Assembly: GCF_046237015.1 (NCBI RefSeq)
Contig: NZ_JBJYIN010000011.1
Location: 62,001-126,000 of the forward strand
DNA length: 64,000 bases
Direction of reading: 5' to 3'
From: JBJYIN01 sp046237015
Lineage (GTDB): Bacteria; Pseudomonadota; Gammaproteobacteria; Enterobacterales; Enterobacteriaceae
Shown here: positions 34,176-43,141 of the stretch, one piece after another
How the letters are laid out: each line of letters opens with the position of its first letter
Position numbering within the stretch: position 1 is the first letter of the stretch
Program-made: the position numbers and the translations under genes
Notes under the pieces: model-generated
What the model saw: only the letters and a program-made list of their open reading frames with translations
Told to the model about the DNA's origin: nothing
Databases searched by the model: none

Positions 34176-35996
34176 ATGGGAATGAAGGGGTCAAACATGA
34201 CGTCGCCAATAATGTCCGTATCGCATCTGACGACCGCATTTCAGGTGAATGGCGAGTGGATGAATGTGGTGCGCGATCTGTCTTTCACCATTGGTGAAAA
34301 AGAAACCGTCGCCGTCGTTGGCGAATCGGGGTCGGGTAAAAGCGTGATGGCAAAGTCCATTATGCGGCTATTGCCACCGGGACAGAGTCAGGTCAGCGGG
34401 GAAATTCATTTTGGTGGTACTGAGTTGCTCTCTTTGTCGTCCAGAGCGATGCAGGATATTCGAGGTAATCGCATCGGGATGATTTTTCAGGAACCGATGA
34501 CCAGCCTCAATCCGGTATTGCCGATTGGCTACCAGATTACCGAGGTTTTACGTCGTCACCGGGGAATGAATCAGGTTGAAGCAAAAGCCGAAGCGGTTCG
34601 TTTGTTGGAGAAGGTCCGTATTCCTGGTGCGAAATCGCGGTTGGATGAGTATCCACAAAGTTTTTCCGGCGGTATGCGTCAGCGTGTGGTCATTGCGATT
34701 GCATTAGCGTGTCACCCGCAATTGTTGATCGCTGATGAACCGACGACGGCACTGGATGTCACCATTCAGGCGCAAATTCTGGCGTTGATTAAAACCCTTC
34801 AGGAAGAAGAAGGGATGTCGGTCTTGTTTATTACTCATGATATGGGCGTTGTCGCGGAGGTTTCCGACCGCACGCTGGTGATGTATCAAGGTGAAATGGT
34901 GGAAAATGCGACCACCAGAGAGATCTTTCATCATCCAACGCGACCCTACACCCGAATGTTGCTTTCGGCTGTTCCTAAATTAGGGTCGATGTCCGGCACC
35001 GACTGGCCACAGCGTTTTCCACTGGTTGATCTCCAAACTGGCTCGCTCCAGCCAGCGGCGGAAACGGTCAATACGATTTCTGGTGATGCGCCGATACTGG
35101 AAGTGAAAAATCTGGTGACCCGATTCGATATTCGTTCGGGGTTTTTCCGGCGCTTGTCCGGGCGAGTACACGCGGTAGAAAACGTCTCTTTTGATTTGTG
35201 GTCAGGTGAAACGCTTTCTCTGGTGGGGGAATCGGGCTGCGGAAAATCGACGACCGGACGGTCGATTATCCGGTTGGCTGAAGCAACCAGTGGTGAAATT
35301 CTTGTGCAAGGGCGGGATATCCTTACGGCGGATAAGCAGGAGCTGTCCGAGCGTCGCCGTCAGATCCAGATGGTATTTCAGGATCCGTATGAAAGTCTGA
35401 ACCCCAGAATGCGAGTGGGGGAGGCGATTGCCGAGCCCATGTTGTTCCACGGGTTGTCGAATGCTAAAACGGTGAAATCTCAGGTTCATGCTTTACTTGA
35501 ACAGGTGGGGCTGCCCGCGTGGATGGCGGAGCGTTTCCCGCATCAGTTTTCCGGCGGGCAACGTCAGCGCGTGTGTATTGCCAGAGCATTGGCGCTGGAG
35601 CCCAAAATTATTATTGCTGATGAATCGGTTTCTGCGTTGGATGTGTCGGTGAAAGCACAGGTTATTAATCTGATGCTGGATTTACAGCAAAAGCTGAATC
35701 TCTCTTTTTTGTTTATTTCTCATGATATGGCTGTCGTTGAACGGATTAGCCACCGCGTGGCGGTGATGTACCTCGGCGAAATCGTGGAGATCGGCCCACG
35801 CTCGGCGATTTTTGATAATCCACAACATGAATATACCCGTCGTCTGATTGCTGCGGTGCCCGTTCCCGATCCTGATTCCAGACCTGTACGTGCGATGGTT
35901 CACGATGAACTCCGTAGTCCAGTGAGACCACCTGATTTTAACTGTCCGACACGGCGTTATCGGGAAGTCTCTCATGGGCATTTTGTACAGATTTAG
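34176..35996 (+). CDS. fused double ABC ATPase of the peptide-type importer
   Basis: 606-residue cytoplasmic ATPase joining DppD-like and DppF-like modules in one chain (as in GsiA/YejF). Module 1: Walker A GESGSGKS, signature SGGMRQRV, Walker B LLIADEPTTALD. Module 2: Walker A GESGCGKS, signature SGGQRQRV, Walker B IIIADESVSALD. Start ATG 34176 has AAGGA nine bases upstream; a longer frame from 34113 would overlap the permease. Last gene of the operon, followed by a strong bidirectional terminator. Confidence 0.93.
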   Translation: MGMKGSNMTSPIMSVSHLTTAFQVNGEWMNVVRDLSFTIGEKETVAVVGESGSGKSVMAKSIMRLLPPGQSQVSGEIHFGGTELLSLSSRAMQDIRGNRIGMIFQEPMTSLNPVLPIGYQITEVLRRHRGMNQVEAKAEAVRLLEKVRIPGAKSRLDEYPQSFSGGMRQRVVIAIALACHPQLLIADEPTTALDVTIQAQILALIKTLQEEEGMSVLFITHDMGVVAEVSDRTLVMYQGEMVENATTREIFHHPTRPYTRMLLSAVPKLGSMSGTDWPQRFPLVDLQTGSLQPAAETVNTISGDAPILEVKNLVTRFDIRSGFFRRLSGRVHAVENVSFDLWSGETLSLVGESGCGKSTTGRSIIRLAEATSGEILVQGRDILTADKQELSERRRQIQMVFQDPYESLNPRMRVGEAIAEPMLFHGLSNAKTVKSQVHALLEQVGLPAWMAERFPHQFSGGQRQRVCIARALALEPKIIIADESVSALDVSVKAQVINLMLDLQQKLNLSFLFISHDMAVVERISHRVAVMYLGEIVEIGPRSAIFDNPQHEYTRRLIAAVPVPDPDSRPVRAMVHDELRSPVRPPDFNCPTRRYREVSHGHFVQI

Positions 35997-36018
35997 GCGG
36001 GAGACGTGATCCATAAAA

Positions 36019-36060
36019 AAACTGACTTTACGTAAAAGTACGTAAAGTCAGTTTAATTTT
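36019..36060. terminator. bidirectional terminator between the ABC operon and the first DUF1471 gene
   Basis: AAACTGACTTTACGT pairs with ACGTAAAGTCAGTTT (15-bp stem, 6-base loop), flanked by A6 on the left and T-rich AATTTTTT on the right, so it ends transcripts from both sides. Confidence 0.92.
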
Positions 36061-36082
36061 TTGATTATCTTTTTGATAGCTA

Positions 36083-36340
36083 TCAGTTGTAAATAACCGC
36101 GGTGCCACGCAGTGTGTTGTTACCCGTTGCGGAGGTAATCGTGTAGGCTTTGGCACCTGCTTTTTCTGCCTTCGCGGCCAGTTCAGCTTTCAGGGAACTC
36201 AGGTCAAGTGCTGTAGCTGTTACCACACCGGCTTTATCGAGGTTCTGTGCCTGTTGTGTCGTGACATAATCAGCGGCAGAAGCACCAAAAGACAACGTGG
36301 CGAGAACGGTAGCAGCGGCGAAGAATTTTACGTTTTTCAT
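36083..36340 (-). CDS. small periplasmic DUF1471 (YhcN/BhsA-type) protein, copy 1
   Basis: 85-residue exported protein: signal peptide MKNVKFFAAATVLATLSFGASA, then a compact YdgH/BhsA/McbA domain ending TITSATGNNTLRGTAVIYN, the family's conserved C-terminus. Relatives in E. coli respond to acid, peroxide or biofilm conditions and affect the cell surface; the role here is unknown. A very similar paralog lies at 42068-42328 on the same strand, at the other side of the dgo genes. Confidence 0.9.
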   Translation of the reverse strand: MKNVKFFAAATVLATLSFGASAADYVTTQQAQNLDKAGVVTATALDLSSLKAELAAKAEKAGAKAYTITSATGNNTLRGTAVIYN

Positions 36341-36645
36341 GTGATGTTTCCTATTCAGTTTTATTCGGAGTGAAAGGTCATTGCCTTTCGATGAAGTGAA
36401 TACTACGCCGATATGCTTTGAAGGAAAAATGGAGCTTATTGATTAAATTGTTCGATTATTTTGAATGTAATTTCAGTGGTTGCTGAAATGGCGGTGTGTG
36501 ATTTATTACGCCGATGTCATCTGATTACGTTGCCCCCTATCTGCGCTTGTATCCCTGCTTTATCCCCCCGTTTTCTCATCTGTATGTGAATTTTTTCTAT
36601 TTCTGATGTTGCAATTTTGCTGTTATTGTCTGTTTTGTGATCCAG

Positions 36646-36679
36646 ATTGTAGTACAACATGAATTATTGGTACTACAAT
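36646..36679. promoter_or_regulatory. paired DgoR operator candidates upstream of dgoR
   Basis: ATTGTAGTA (36646-36654) and TACTACAAT (36671-36679) are perfect inverted arms 16 bp apart; the left one is also part of the self-palindrome TTGTAGTACAA (36647-36657). The form fits GntR/FadR-type operators. Autoregulation of dgoR and control of the operon by D-galactonate are known in E. coli. Confidence 0.6.
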
Positions 36680-36797
36680 GAGCGCAGAAAAAGAGAGAAT
36701 ACATTGGGTATTGTGCAACAGTTCTACGACGCTCGGCGGCATGACAGGTAAAGTAGAAGGGATAAAGACCAACCCGTTTTGTCCTGTTGAGGTGACG

Positions 36798-37496
36798 ATG
36801 AACAAGCAAGCGTTGAGCAAAACCGACCGTATCATCCTGGATATCGGCCAACAGATCGTTGGCGGGAAATATGCGCCAGGTGCGCCATTACCCGCAGAAG
36901 CCGAGTTATGCGAAGAATTTCAGACTTCGCGCAATATCATTCGTGAGGTCTTTAGGGCGCTGATGGCGAAAAGGCTGGTAGAGGTGAAACGGTATCGTGG
37001 TGCGTTTGTGGCTCCGCGTAATCAGTGGAACTACCTGGATACGGAGGTTTTGCAGTGGGTACTGGCCAGCGATTACGACCCTCGTTTGATCGGTGCGATG
37101 AGTGAGGTACGTAATCTGGTTGAACCGACCATTGCTCGCTGGGCCGCAGAACGAGCGACCTCAAGCGAGCTGGCGGTAATTGAAGCGGCGCTGAACGACA
37201 TGATTTCCAACCATCAGAATCGTGATGCGTTCAATGAAGCAGACATTCGTTTTCATGAGGCGGTATTAGCGGCGGTACATAACCCGGTGTTACAGCAGCT
37301 TAGCGTAGCGATCAGCTCGCTACAGCGAGCGGTTTTTGAACGAACCTACATGCCAGATGAAGACAACATGCCGCACACATTGCGTGAACACCAGGATCTT
37401 TATGATGCTATCCGGCATCAGGATATTGAAGCAGCAGAGCGGGCGGCGCTGACCATGATTGCCAGCTCAACAAAACGGTTAAAGGACATTACATGA
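36798..37496 (+). CDS. dgoR: galactonate operon repressor DgoR (FadR-type GntR)
   Basis: 232-residue repressor. The N-terminal winged HTH (PGAPLPAEAELCEEFQTSRN) is followed by an FCD effector domain. The sequence follows recalled E. coli DgoR almost throughout (KRYRGAFVAPRNQWNYLDTE, AAERAALTMIASSTKRLK). I chose ATG 36798 because GAGGTG lies 4-9 bases upstream and it gives the family N-terminus; the open frame continues upstream to 36678. Its stop overlaps the dgoK start (ATGA). Confidence 0.95.
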   Translation: MNKQALSKTDRIILDIGQQIVGGKYAPGAPLPAEAELCEEFQTSRNIIREVFRALMAKRLVEVKRYRGAFVAPRNQWNYLDTEVLQWVLASDYDPRLIGAMSEVRNLVEPTIARWAAERATSSELAVIEAALNDMISNHQNRDAFNEADIRFHEAVLAAVHNPVLQQLSVAISSLQRAVFERTYMPDEDNMPHTLREHQDLYDAIRHQDIEAAERAALTMIASSTKRLKDIT

Positions 37497-38389
37497 ATGA
37501 TAGCTACATTGCGGTTGATTGGGGGTCGACCAACCTGCGTGCCTGGCTGTATCGGGATGGCGTCTGTATCGACAGGGTGCAATCCGAAGCTGGTGTAACC
37601 CGCCTACAGGGACAAACGCCGCAGCAGGTTTTTCAAAATACCCTCGGGCCATGGCAACAGTACAACGTACCGATTGTGATGGCTGGCATGATCGGCAGCA
37701 ATGCTGGCTGGCTTTCGGTGCCTTACCTGCCATGCCCGACCCGATTGACGAATGTCGCTCACCAATTGACGCGTGTTGAAGCGGCTAACCCCTTGTCCGC
37801 TTGGATCGTGCCGGGACTGAGTATTGAGACGAGTGACAATTGTAATGTGATGCGCGGCGAGGAAACGCAACTTATCGGCGCATATCGCGAATCTCCATCG
37901 TCGCTCTACCTGATGCCGGGTACTCATTCGAAGTGGGTTCGGGCAGATGGGGATCGCGTTGTGGATTTTCGTACGGTCATGACGGGCGAGCTCCACCATT
38001 TACTCATGACGCAATCGCTTATCGGCGTGGGATTAAGTGAACAGCAATGCTCACCACAGGCTTTTCAGCAGGGGCTGATACTGGGATTTTCCGATGACAA
38101 TATCATTCGCTGTCTTTTTGAAACCCGGGCGGCGCACGTATTGGGACGACTGGATAAAAGTGCCGTCAGTGACTGGCTTTCGGGGGTACTGATTGGCAAC
38201 GAAATATCTCAAATGCAGCGCCAGTATCAAGTTGCGGCAGGGGAGTCCGTTACGCTGATTGGCTCGCCTTCTTTAACGGCACGCTATGAGCAAGCATTAC
38301 AAAAAGCGGGATTGCGCTGGCAGTTGCTGGATGGCGATCGGGCTTTTCAAGCAGGTATAAGGAGCATTGTTAATGAGTTGGAATACTAG
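37493..38389 (+). CDS. dgoK: 2-dehydro-3-deoxygalactonokinase
   Basis: 298-residue kinase that phosphorylates 2-keto-3-deoxygalactonate, the second step of the De Ley-Doudoroff pathway. The N-terminal phosphate-binding VDWGSTNLRAWLY and the GTHSKWV segment mark the DgoK family. Overlaps dgoR by 4 bp and dgoA by 17 bp, consistent with one operon message. Confidence 0.95.
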   Translation: MNDSYIAVDWGSTNLRAWLYRDGVCIDRVQSEAGVTRLQGQTPQQVFQNTLGPWQQYNVPIVMAGMIGSNAGWLSVPYLPCPTRLTNVAHQLTRVEAANPLSAWIVPGLSIETSDNCNVMRGEETQLIGAYRESPSSLYLMPGTHSKWVRADGDRVVDFRTVMTGELHHLLMTQSLIGVGLSEQQCSPQAFQQGLILGFSDDNIIRCLFETRAAHVLGRLDKSAVSDWLSGVLIGNEISQMQRQYQVAAGESVTLIGSPSLTARYEQALQKAGLRWQLLDGDRAFQAGIRSIVNELEY

Positions 38390-38990
38390 TCTTCCCTTAA
38401 TTGCCATTTTACGCGGCATAACGCCTGAAGAGGTGGTGGAACATGTCGCGGCGTTAGTGGATGCTGGGTTTGATGCCATAGAAATTCCGTTGAATTCACC
38501 TAACCCTTACCAAAGTATTCAGTTGGCGGTTGAGCACTTTGGCGATCGCGCATTGATTGGGGCCGGAACGGTATTGGAGCCCGATAGCGTTGATAAATTG
38601 CACGCGATTGGCAGCAAACTGGTCGTCACGCCTAACATCAGCCCGGATGTGATCCGTCGTGCGGTTGAGTGTGGCATGACGGTTTGCCCTGGGTGTGCGA
38701 CGGCGACGGAAGCGTTTGCTGCCCTGAATGCAGGTGCCCGATCGTTGAAAATCTTCCCGTCATCGGCATACGGGCCGGACTATATCAAGGCGCTGAAAGC
38801 GGTACTGCCAAAAGATGTCTCGGTTTTCGCCGTAGGGGGTGTCACCCCGGAAAACCTCAATGACTATCTTCGTGCGGGTTGCATTGGTGCTGGATTAGGT
38901 AGCGACCTGTATCGCGCCGGTCAGTCGGTTGATGCGACGGCACAAAAAGCCCATGCATTTGTTAAAGCCTATAAGGATGCTGTTTTATGA
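38373..38990 (+). CDS. dgoA: 2-dehydro-3-deoxy-6-phosphogalactonate aldolase
   Basis: 205-residue class I aldolase of the KDPG/KDPGal family, giving pyruvate and glyceraldehyde 3-phosphate. Motifs: LPLIAILRGITPEE near the start, GAGTV, TPN, MTVCPGCATATEAF and the Schiff-base lysine in LKIFPSSAYGP. ATG 38373 is preceded by AAGGAG; a TTG two codons earlier is not needed. Its stop overlaps dgoD. It is a single enzyme here, not fused to DgoD. Confidence 0.95.
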   Translation: MSWNTSLPLIAILRGITPEEVVEHVAALVDAGFDAIEIPLNSPNPYQSIQLAVEHFGDRALIGAGTVLEPDSVDKLHAIGSKLVVTPNISPDVIRRAVECGMTVCPGCATATEAFAALNAGARSLKIFPSSAYGPDYIKALKAVLPKDVSVFAVGGVTPENLNDYLRAGCIGAGLGSDLYRAGQSVDATAQKAHAFVKAYKDAVL

Positions 38991-40135
38991 AAATTACCAA
39001 ACTAACGACATACCGATTACCGCCGCGCTGGATGTTTTTGAAAATTGAGACGGATGAGGGGATTGTTGGCTGGGGTGAGCCGGTGATTGAAGGCAGAGCG
39101 CGTACGGTTGAAGCTGCCGTTCATGAGCTTTCTGATTATCTGATCGGTCAGGACCCGGCTCGAATTAACGATATCTGGCAAGTTCTTTATCGTGCCGGTT
39201 TTTATCGCGGTGGCCCGATTTTAATGAGCGCCATTGCCGGTATCGATCAAGCCCTGTGGGACATTAAAGGCAAGGCGCTAGGCGTCCCGGTCTATCAATT
39301 ATTGGGAGGCTTGGTACGCGATAAAATTAAAGCTTATAGCTGGGTTGGCGGCGATCGTCCTTCCGATGTGATTGAGGGGATTAAAAAGCTGACAGACATT
39401 GGTTTTGATACCTTCAAACTAAATGGCTGTGAGGAAATGGGCATTATTGATAATGCGAGAAAAGTGGATGCGGCCGTTGCCGTCGTCGCTGAGATTCGCG
39501 AGGCCTTTGGTAACAAGATCGAGTTTGGTCTGGATTTCCACGGACGCGTTGATGCGCCGATGGCGAAAATTTTGATTAAGGAGTTGGAACCCTATCGTCC
39601 GCTCTTTATTGAAGAGCCGGTATTGGCTGAGCAGGCGGAATACTATCCTCGTCTGGCTGCGCAAACCCATCTGCCGATTGCAGCGGGTGAGCGTATGTTC
39701 TCTCGCTTCGATTTCAAGCGTGTGCTTGCGGATGGTGGTTTGGCTATTATTCAGCCCGATCTGTCTCATGCTGGCGGGATTACGGAGTGCTTTAAAATTG
39801 CCGCGATGGCGGAATCTTATGATGTTGCACTGGCTCCGCACTGTCCACTTGGCCCAATTGCATTAGCGGCTTGCCTACATTTGGATTTTGTTTCTCGTAA
39901 TGCGGTATTCCAGGAGCAAAGTATGGGCATTCATTATAATAAAGGTGCCGAGTTATTGGACTACGTTACGAATAAAGAAGACTTTACTATGACGGACGGC
40001 CATTTCTATCCCTTAAATAAACCTGGTCTTGGCGTAGAAATTAATGAGGAGTTGGTGATTGAGCGAAGTAAAAATGCACCGGACTGGCGTAATCCGGTAT
40101 GGCGTTACCCCGATGGTGCGGTAGCCGAGTGGTAA
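38987..40135 (+). CDS. dgoD: D-galactonate dehydratase
   Basis: 382-residue enolase-superfamily dehydratase, first enzyme of galactonate catabolism. The magnesium ligands lie in FGLDFHGRV, FIEEPVL and IAAGERMFSRFD, and the catalytic histidine in LAPHCPLGPIALAA. The N-terminal MKITKLTTYRLPPRWMFLKI is typical of DgoD. ATGA overlap with dgoA. A 574-bp gap with an ERIC element separates it from dgoT. Confidence 0.97.
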   Translation: MKITKLTTYRLPPRWMFLKIETDEGIVGWGEPVIEGRARTVEAAVHELSDYLIGQDPARINDIWQVLYRAGFYRGGPILMSAIAGIDQALWDIKGKALGVPVYQLLGGLVRDKIKAYSWVGGDRPSDVIEGIKKLTDIGFDTFKLNGCEEMGIIDNARKVDAAVAVVAEIREAFGNKIEFGLDFHGRVDAPMAKILIKELEPYRPLFIEEPVLAEQAEYYPRLAAQTHLPIAAGERMFSRFDFKRVLADGGLAIIQPDLSHAGGITECFKIAAMAESYDVALAPHCPLGPIALAACLHLDFVSRNAVFQEQSMGIHYNKGAELLDYVTNKEDFTMTDGHFYPLNKPGLGVEINEELVIERSKNAPDWRNPVWRYPDGAVAEW

Positions 40136-40494
40136 AGATATAGCTTTATACCCCAGCGGGAATAACGATATTAATCGATGATTCACACAATGTAGCGTTA
40201 TATTGTGCGTCTTTTATTGGCGGTAATGATACCTGTCATATTTAAGACTGTGTGGGTCTTAACCTGTTGAGACGATACTAATCAATATTACGTTGGGGTA
40301 TTAATGCGATCGTTTTTCTTGGTTATTAAAGAATAAGATGAATCATTATCTGTAGTGAAAATAATAACCTTGTATTTATTGTGATGTTCAAGGGGAATTA
40401 ACGGTAATGTAAAAATAGACCACCTGCTGGTGTTGTTTATATACCAACATATCTGACAGAACGATATTACTGCCAGTGTTGAAAAAAATAAATA
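40136..40494. other. AT-rich gap after dgoD
   Basis: About 360 bp of AT-rich sequence before the ERIC element. A 72-codon minus-strand frame (40288-40506) runs into the ERIC and has no supported start or homology, so I do not call it. No clear promoter or terminator seen. Confidence 0.5.
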
Positions 40495-40692
40495 TATACC
40501 CGTCATACTTCAAGTTGCATGTGCGTTGGCTGCGTTCAGTCACCCGAATCACTTACTCAAGTAAGCTCATCGGGATGAAATGAGAGACATCCTGTCTCTC
40601 ACCTGAGGCCAGCTAAAGGCTGGTCAAATTCGTTCCTGACGAATTTGTCCTTCGCTTGCCGCCTTCCTGAAACTTGAATTATTTAGGGTATA
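40495..40692. repeat. long ERIC element with a 71-bp insertion, between dgoD and dgoT
   Basis: Ends TATACCCGTCATACTTCAAG and AATTATTTAGGGTATA and the core CACCCGAATCACTTACT...GTAAGCTCATCGGGAT match ERIC. It is 198 bp, 71 more than the 127-bp copy at 60469. The extra part carries three hairpins: GAGAGACA...TGTCTCTC, CCAGC...GCTGG and AAATTCGT-TCCTG-ACGAATTT. It ends 17 bp before the dgoT ATG. Confidence 0.9.
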
Positions 40693-40709
40693 GATAACAG
40701 GAATATAAG

Positions 40710-41999
40710 ATGGATATGACATTAACTGCCCGACCTACAAAACGGCGTTATCTGACACTATTGATGATTTTTATTACGGTAGTGATCTGTTACGTTGACC
40801 GGGCCAATCTGGCTGTGGCTTCTGCACACATTCAGGAAGAATTCGGTATTAGTAAAACACAGATGGGATATATTTTCTCTGCCTTTGCCTGGACATATAC
40901 TTTATGTCAGATTCCCGGCGGCTGGTGCCTCGACCGCGTCGGATCGAAAATGACGTATTTCATTGCTATTATGGGATGGTCAATTGCGACATTATTACAG
41001 GGGTTTGCCACAGGGCTCGCTTCATTAATTGGTTTACGTGCGGTTACCGGGTTATTTGAAGCTCCCGCATTTCCGACGAATAACCGGATGGTGACCAGTT
41101 GGTTTCCAGAACAAGAACGTGCTTCTGCCGTTGGTTTCTATACATCTGGTCAATTTGTGGGCTTAGCGTTTTTAACGCCGCTGTTAATTTGGCTTCAGGA
41201 AATATTGAGTTGGCATTGGGTTTTTATTGTTACGGGTGGAATCGGTATCGTCTGGGCATTAATCTGGCATTTTGTCTATCAGCCACCGAAAAAGAGTAAA
41301 GGGATAAATAACGCGGAACTGACATATATTGCCGAAGGTGGCGGTATTATCGATGGTGATGCGCCTTCCGAGAAAAAATCCCGTACGCCATTGACGGCGG
41401 CCGACTGGAAGTTGGTGTTTAACCGTAAATTGGTTGGCGTCTATATCGGGCAGTTTGCCGTGACATCGACATTGTGGTTCTTCCTGACGTGGTTTCCTAA
41501 TTATCTGACACAGGAAAAGCATATCAGTGCGTTAACCGCAGGCTTTATGACCACGGTTCCGTTTCTGGCTGCGTTTTTTGGTGTTTTACTGTCGGGGTAT
41601 GTGGCTGATCGACTGGTTCGCAACGGGAAATCCATTGGTTTTGCCCGCAAAACGCCCATCATTTGTGGTTTGCTGATCTCAACCTGCATTATGGGAGCGA
41701 ATTATACCAATGATCCGATCTGGATTATGACGCTGATGGCGATTGCATTCTTTGGTAATGGATTTGCTTCTATCACCTGGTCGTTAGTGTCGTCGTTGGC
41801 ACCTATTCGGTTGATTGGTCTGACTGGTGGGGTATTCAACTTTGTTGGTGGGTTAGGTGGTATCACCGTGCCGTTAATTATCGGTTATCTGGCTCAGGAT
41901 TATGGCTTTGCCCCAGCTCTGACTTATATCGCCGGAGTGGCTTTGGTTGGTGCGCTGTCTTACATTTTCCTGGTTGGCAATGTTGAACGCGTAGGGTAA
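40710..41999 (+). CDS. dgoT: D-galactonate transporter DgoT (MFS, ACS family)
   Basis: 429-residue proton-coupled anion symporter importing D-galactonate. About 12 TM segments; the ACS-family signature VICYVDRANLAVASAHIQEE in TM1, motif A-like LDRVGSKMTY, and RAVTGLFEAPAFPTNNRM in TM4 with the conserved arginine. Downstream of dgoD in the same orientation but separated by an ERIC, so its expression may be partly uncoupled. A terminator follows. Confidence 0.93.
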   Translation: MDMTLTARPTKRRYLTLLMIFITVVICYVDRANLAVASAHIQEEFGISKTQMGYIFSAFAWTYTLCQIPGGWCLDRVGSKMTYFIAIMGWSIATLLQGFATGLASLIGLRAVTGLFEAPAFPTNNRMVTSWFPEQERASAVGFYTSGQFVGLAFLTPLLIWLQEILSWHWVFIVTGGIGIVWALIWHFVYQPPKKSKGINNAELTYIAEGGGIIDGDAPSEKKSRTPLTAADWKLVFNRKLVGVYIGQFAVTSTLWFFLTWFPNYLTQEKHISALTAGFMTTVPFLAAFFGVLLSGYVADRLVRNGKSIGFARKTPIICGLLISTCIMGANYTNDPIWIMTLMAIAFFGNGFASITWSLVSSLAPIRLIGLTGGVFNFVGGLGGITVPLIIGYLAQDYGFAPALTYIAGVALVGALSYIFLVGNVERVG

Positions 42000-42014
42000 A
42001 TACGAAGGGATAAA

Positions 42015-42056
42015 AAACGAACTTTCCTCATATAGGGAAAGTTCGTTTGATTTTTT
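42015..42056. terminator. bidirectional terminator between dgoT and DUF1471 copy 2
   Basis: AAACGAACTTTCC pairs with GGAAAGTTCGTTT (13-bp stem), with A-rich sequence on the left and TTTTTT on the right. Same design as the terminator at 36019. Confidence 0.9.
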
Positions 42057-42067
42057 GATTGATTCTA

Positions 42068-42328
42068 TTAGTTATAAATTACCGCTGTACCGCGCAGTAG
42101 ATTATTACCGGTTGCTGAGGTAATGGTATAAGTTTGTGCCCCTGCCTTTTCCGCTTTTTCCGCCAGCTGTGCTTGCAGCGAGCTAAGATCTTTAGCGCCA
42201 GTTACTGAAACAACACCCAGCTTCTGATGCTGTTTAGCCTGTTGTGCATCAATATGTTCAGCAGCGAATGTTCCAAAAGAAACGGTAGCAAGTACGATAG
42301 CAGCGGCGATGGTTTTTACGTTTTTCAT
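42068..42328 (-). CDS. small periplasmic DUF1471 (YhcN/BhsA-type) protein, copy 2
   Basis: 86-residue exported protein: signal peptide MKNVKTIAAAIVLATVSFGTFA, then the DUF1471 domain with the same end (TITSATGNNLLRGTAVIYN) as the copy at 36083-36340. The two also share upstream sequence (GTGAAAGG...CCTTTCGATG and TACGCCGAT), so promoter and gene were duplicated together. Function unknown; stress or surface roles are suggested by E. coli relatives. Confidence 0.9.
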   Translation of the reverse strand: MKNVKTIAAAIVLATVSFGTFAAEHIDAQQAKQHQKLGVVSVTGAKDLSSLQAQLAEKAEKAGAQTYTITSATGNNLLRGTAVIYN

Positions 42329-42622
42329 GATGTCTTATCCTGTTTTGATTTATGAGGTGAAAGGCTATTTCCTTTCGATGTGAGGAATATTACGCCGATG
42401 CTTGTGAGTTAGAAAACGGAGGTTATTGAGATAGTCTTTCTGTTTTTTTGAAAAAGAATTTGGCGTGTTTTTGTACGAGTTGTGCTCAGCTATATCGTTC
42501 GAATGGTCTGGCTTGTATAGGGTTTCAGTCAGAGGATAAACGCGGCATGGGTTAATTTTTGCCACGGGAATCGGGGATGTGCAATGACATAAAGCCCCAG
42601 ATAAAGAGAGTATCGTGCGGGC

Positions 42623-42988
42623 TTAAAGTTGGTTGTGAGTCGGTGAGGGCGATACGGTTTGTGAGTGGGCCGTTTGGTTCTCTTGCTCACTATGTGAAAT
42701 TCGTTCACGCATTGAGGTGTTATCGCTTCCTGAACGATAATAATCATAGGGTAGCAACAGCGTATCTGCGACGGCAGAAAAGGGAATATCAAGTACGACC
42801 AGCGGCATCATGACCCAACTGGTTTCATCATCGCGCAGTATGTTCATACTGGCTCGAGTACCAGAGTAATACCCTTGCTCACCGCCGGTATGTGTCATGA
42901 CGCTGGAGCACCCGCTGAGCGATAGGATGCCGCTGCCAGTGATGAGGAAAGAGAGGAAGGCGCTTTTCAGTATGGTCATTTTTAGCAT
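42623..42988 (-). CDS. yidQ: YidQ/YceK-family lipoprotein
   Basis: 121-residue predicted outer-membrane lipoprotein of unknown function (DUF1375). The signal sequence ends in the lipobox LSGC, followed by SSVMTHTGG and GTRASMNILRDDETSW, all matching recalled E. coli YidQ, as does DTLLLPYDYYRS. Start ATG 42988 chosen to give a normal-length signal peptide; 42979 is an alternative and a longer frame exists to 43072. Located next to ibpA as in E. coli. Confidence 0.85.
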   Translation of the reverse strand: MLKMTILKSAFLSFLITGSGILSLSGCSSVMTHTGGEQGYYSGTRASMNILRDDETSWVMMPLVVLDIPFSAVADTLLLPYDYYRSGSDNTSMRERISHSEQENQTAHSQTVSPSPTHNQL

Positions 42989-43141
42989 GGTATTGTCTTT
43001 GGCCTGAAGATCATATTGCCCAGTCATCAATTTATCTGTCATTACGTCATGGATGCTTATTTCTCGCACCATTGAGTGTATGTGATAACACTCGTCTTAT
43101 GAGTGAATTTTGCATGAAAAGCACGAGTTTTTCTTTTCAGG

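Noticed and set aside
40288..40506. 72-codon minus-strand membrane-like ORF
   Set aside because: Starts inside the ERIC repeat, has no ribosome site, and lies in AT-rich DNA where hydrophobic frames arise by chance.
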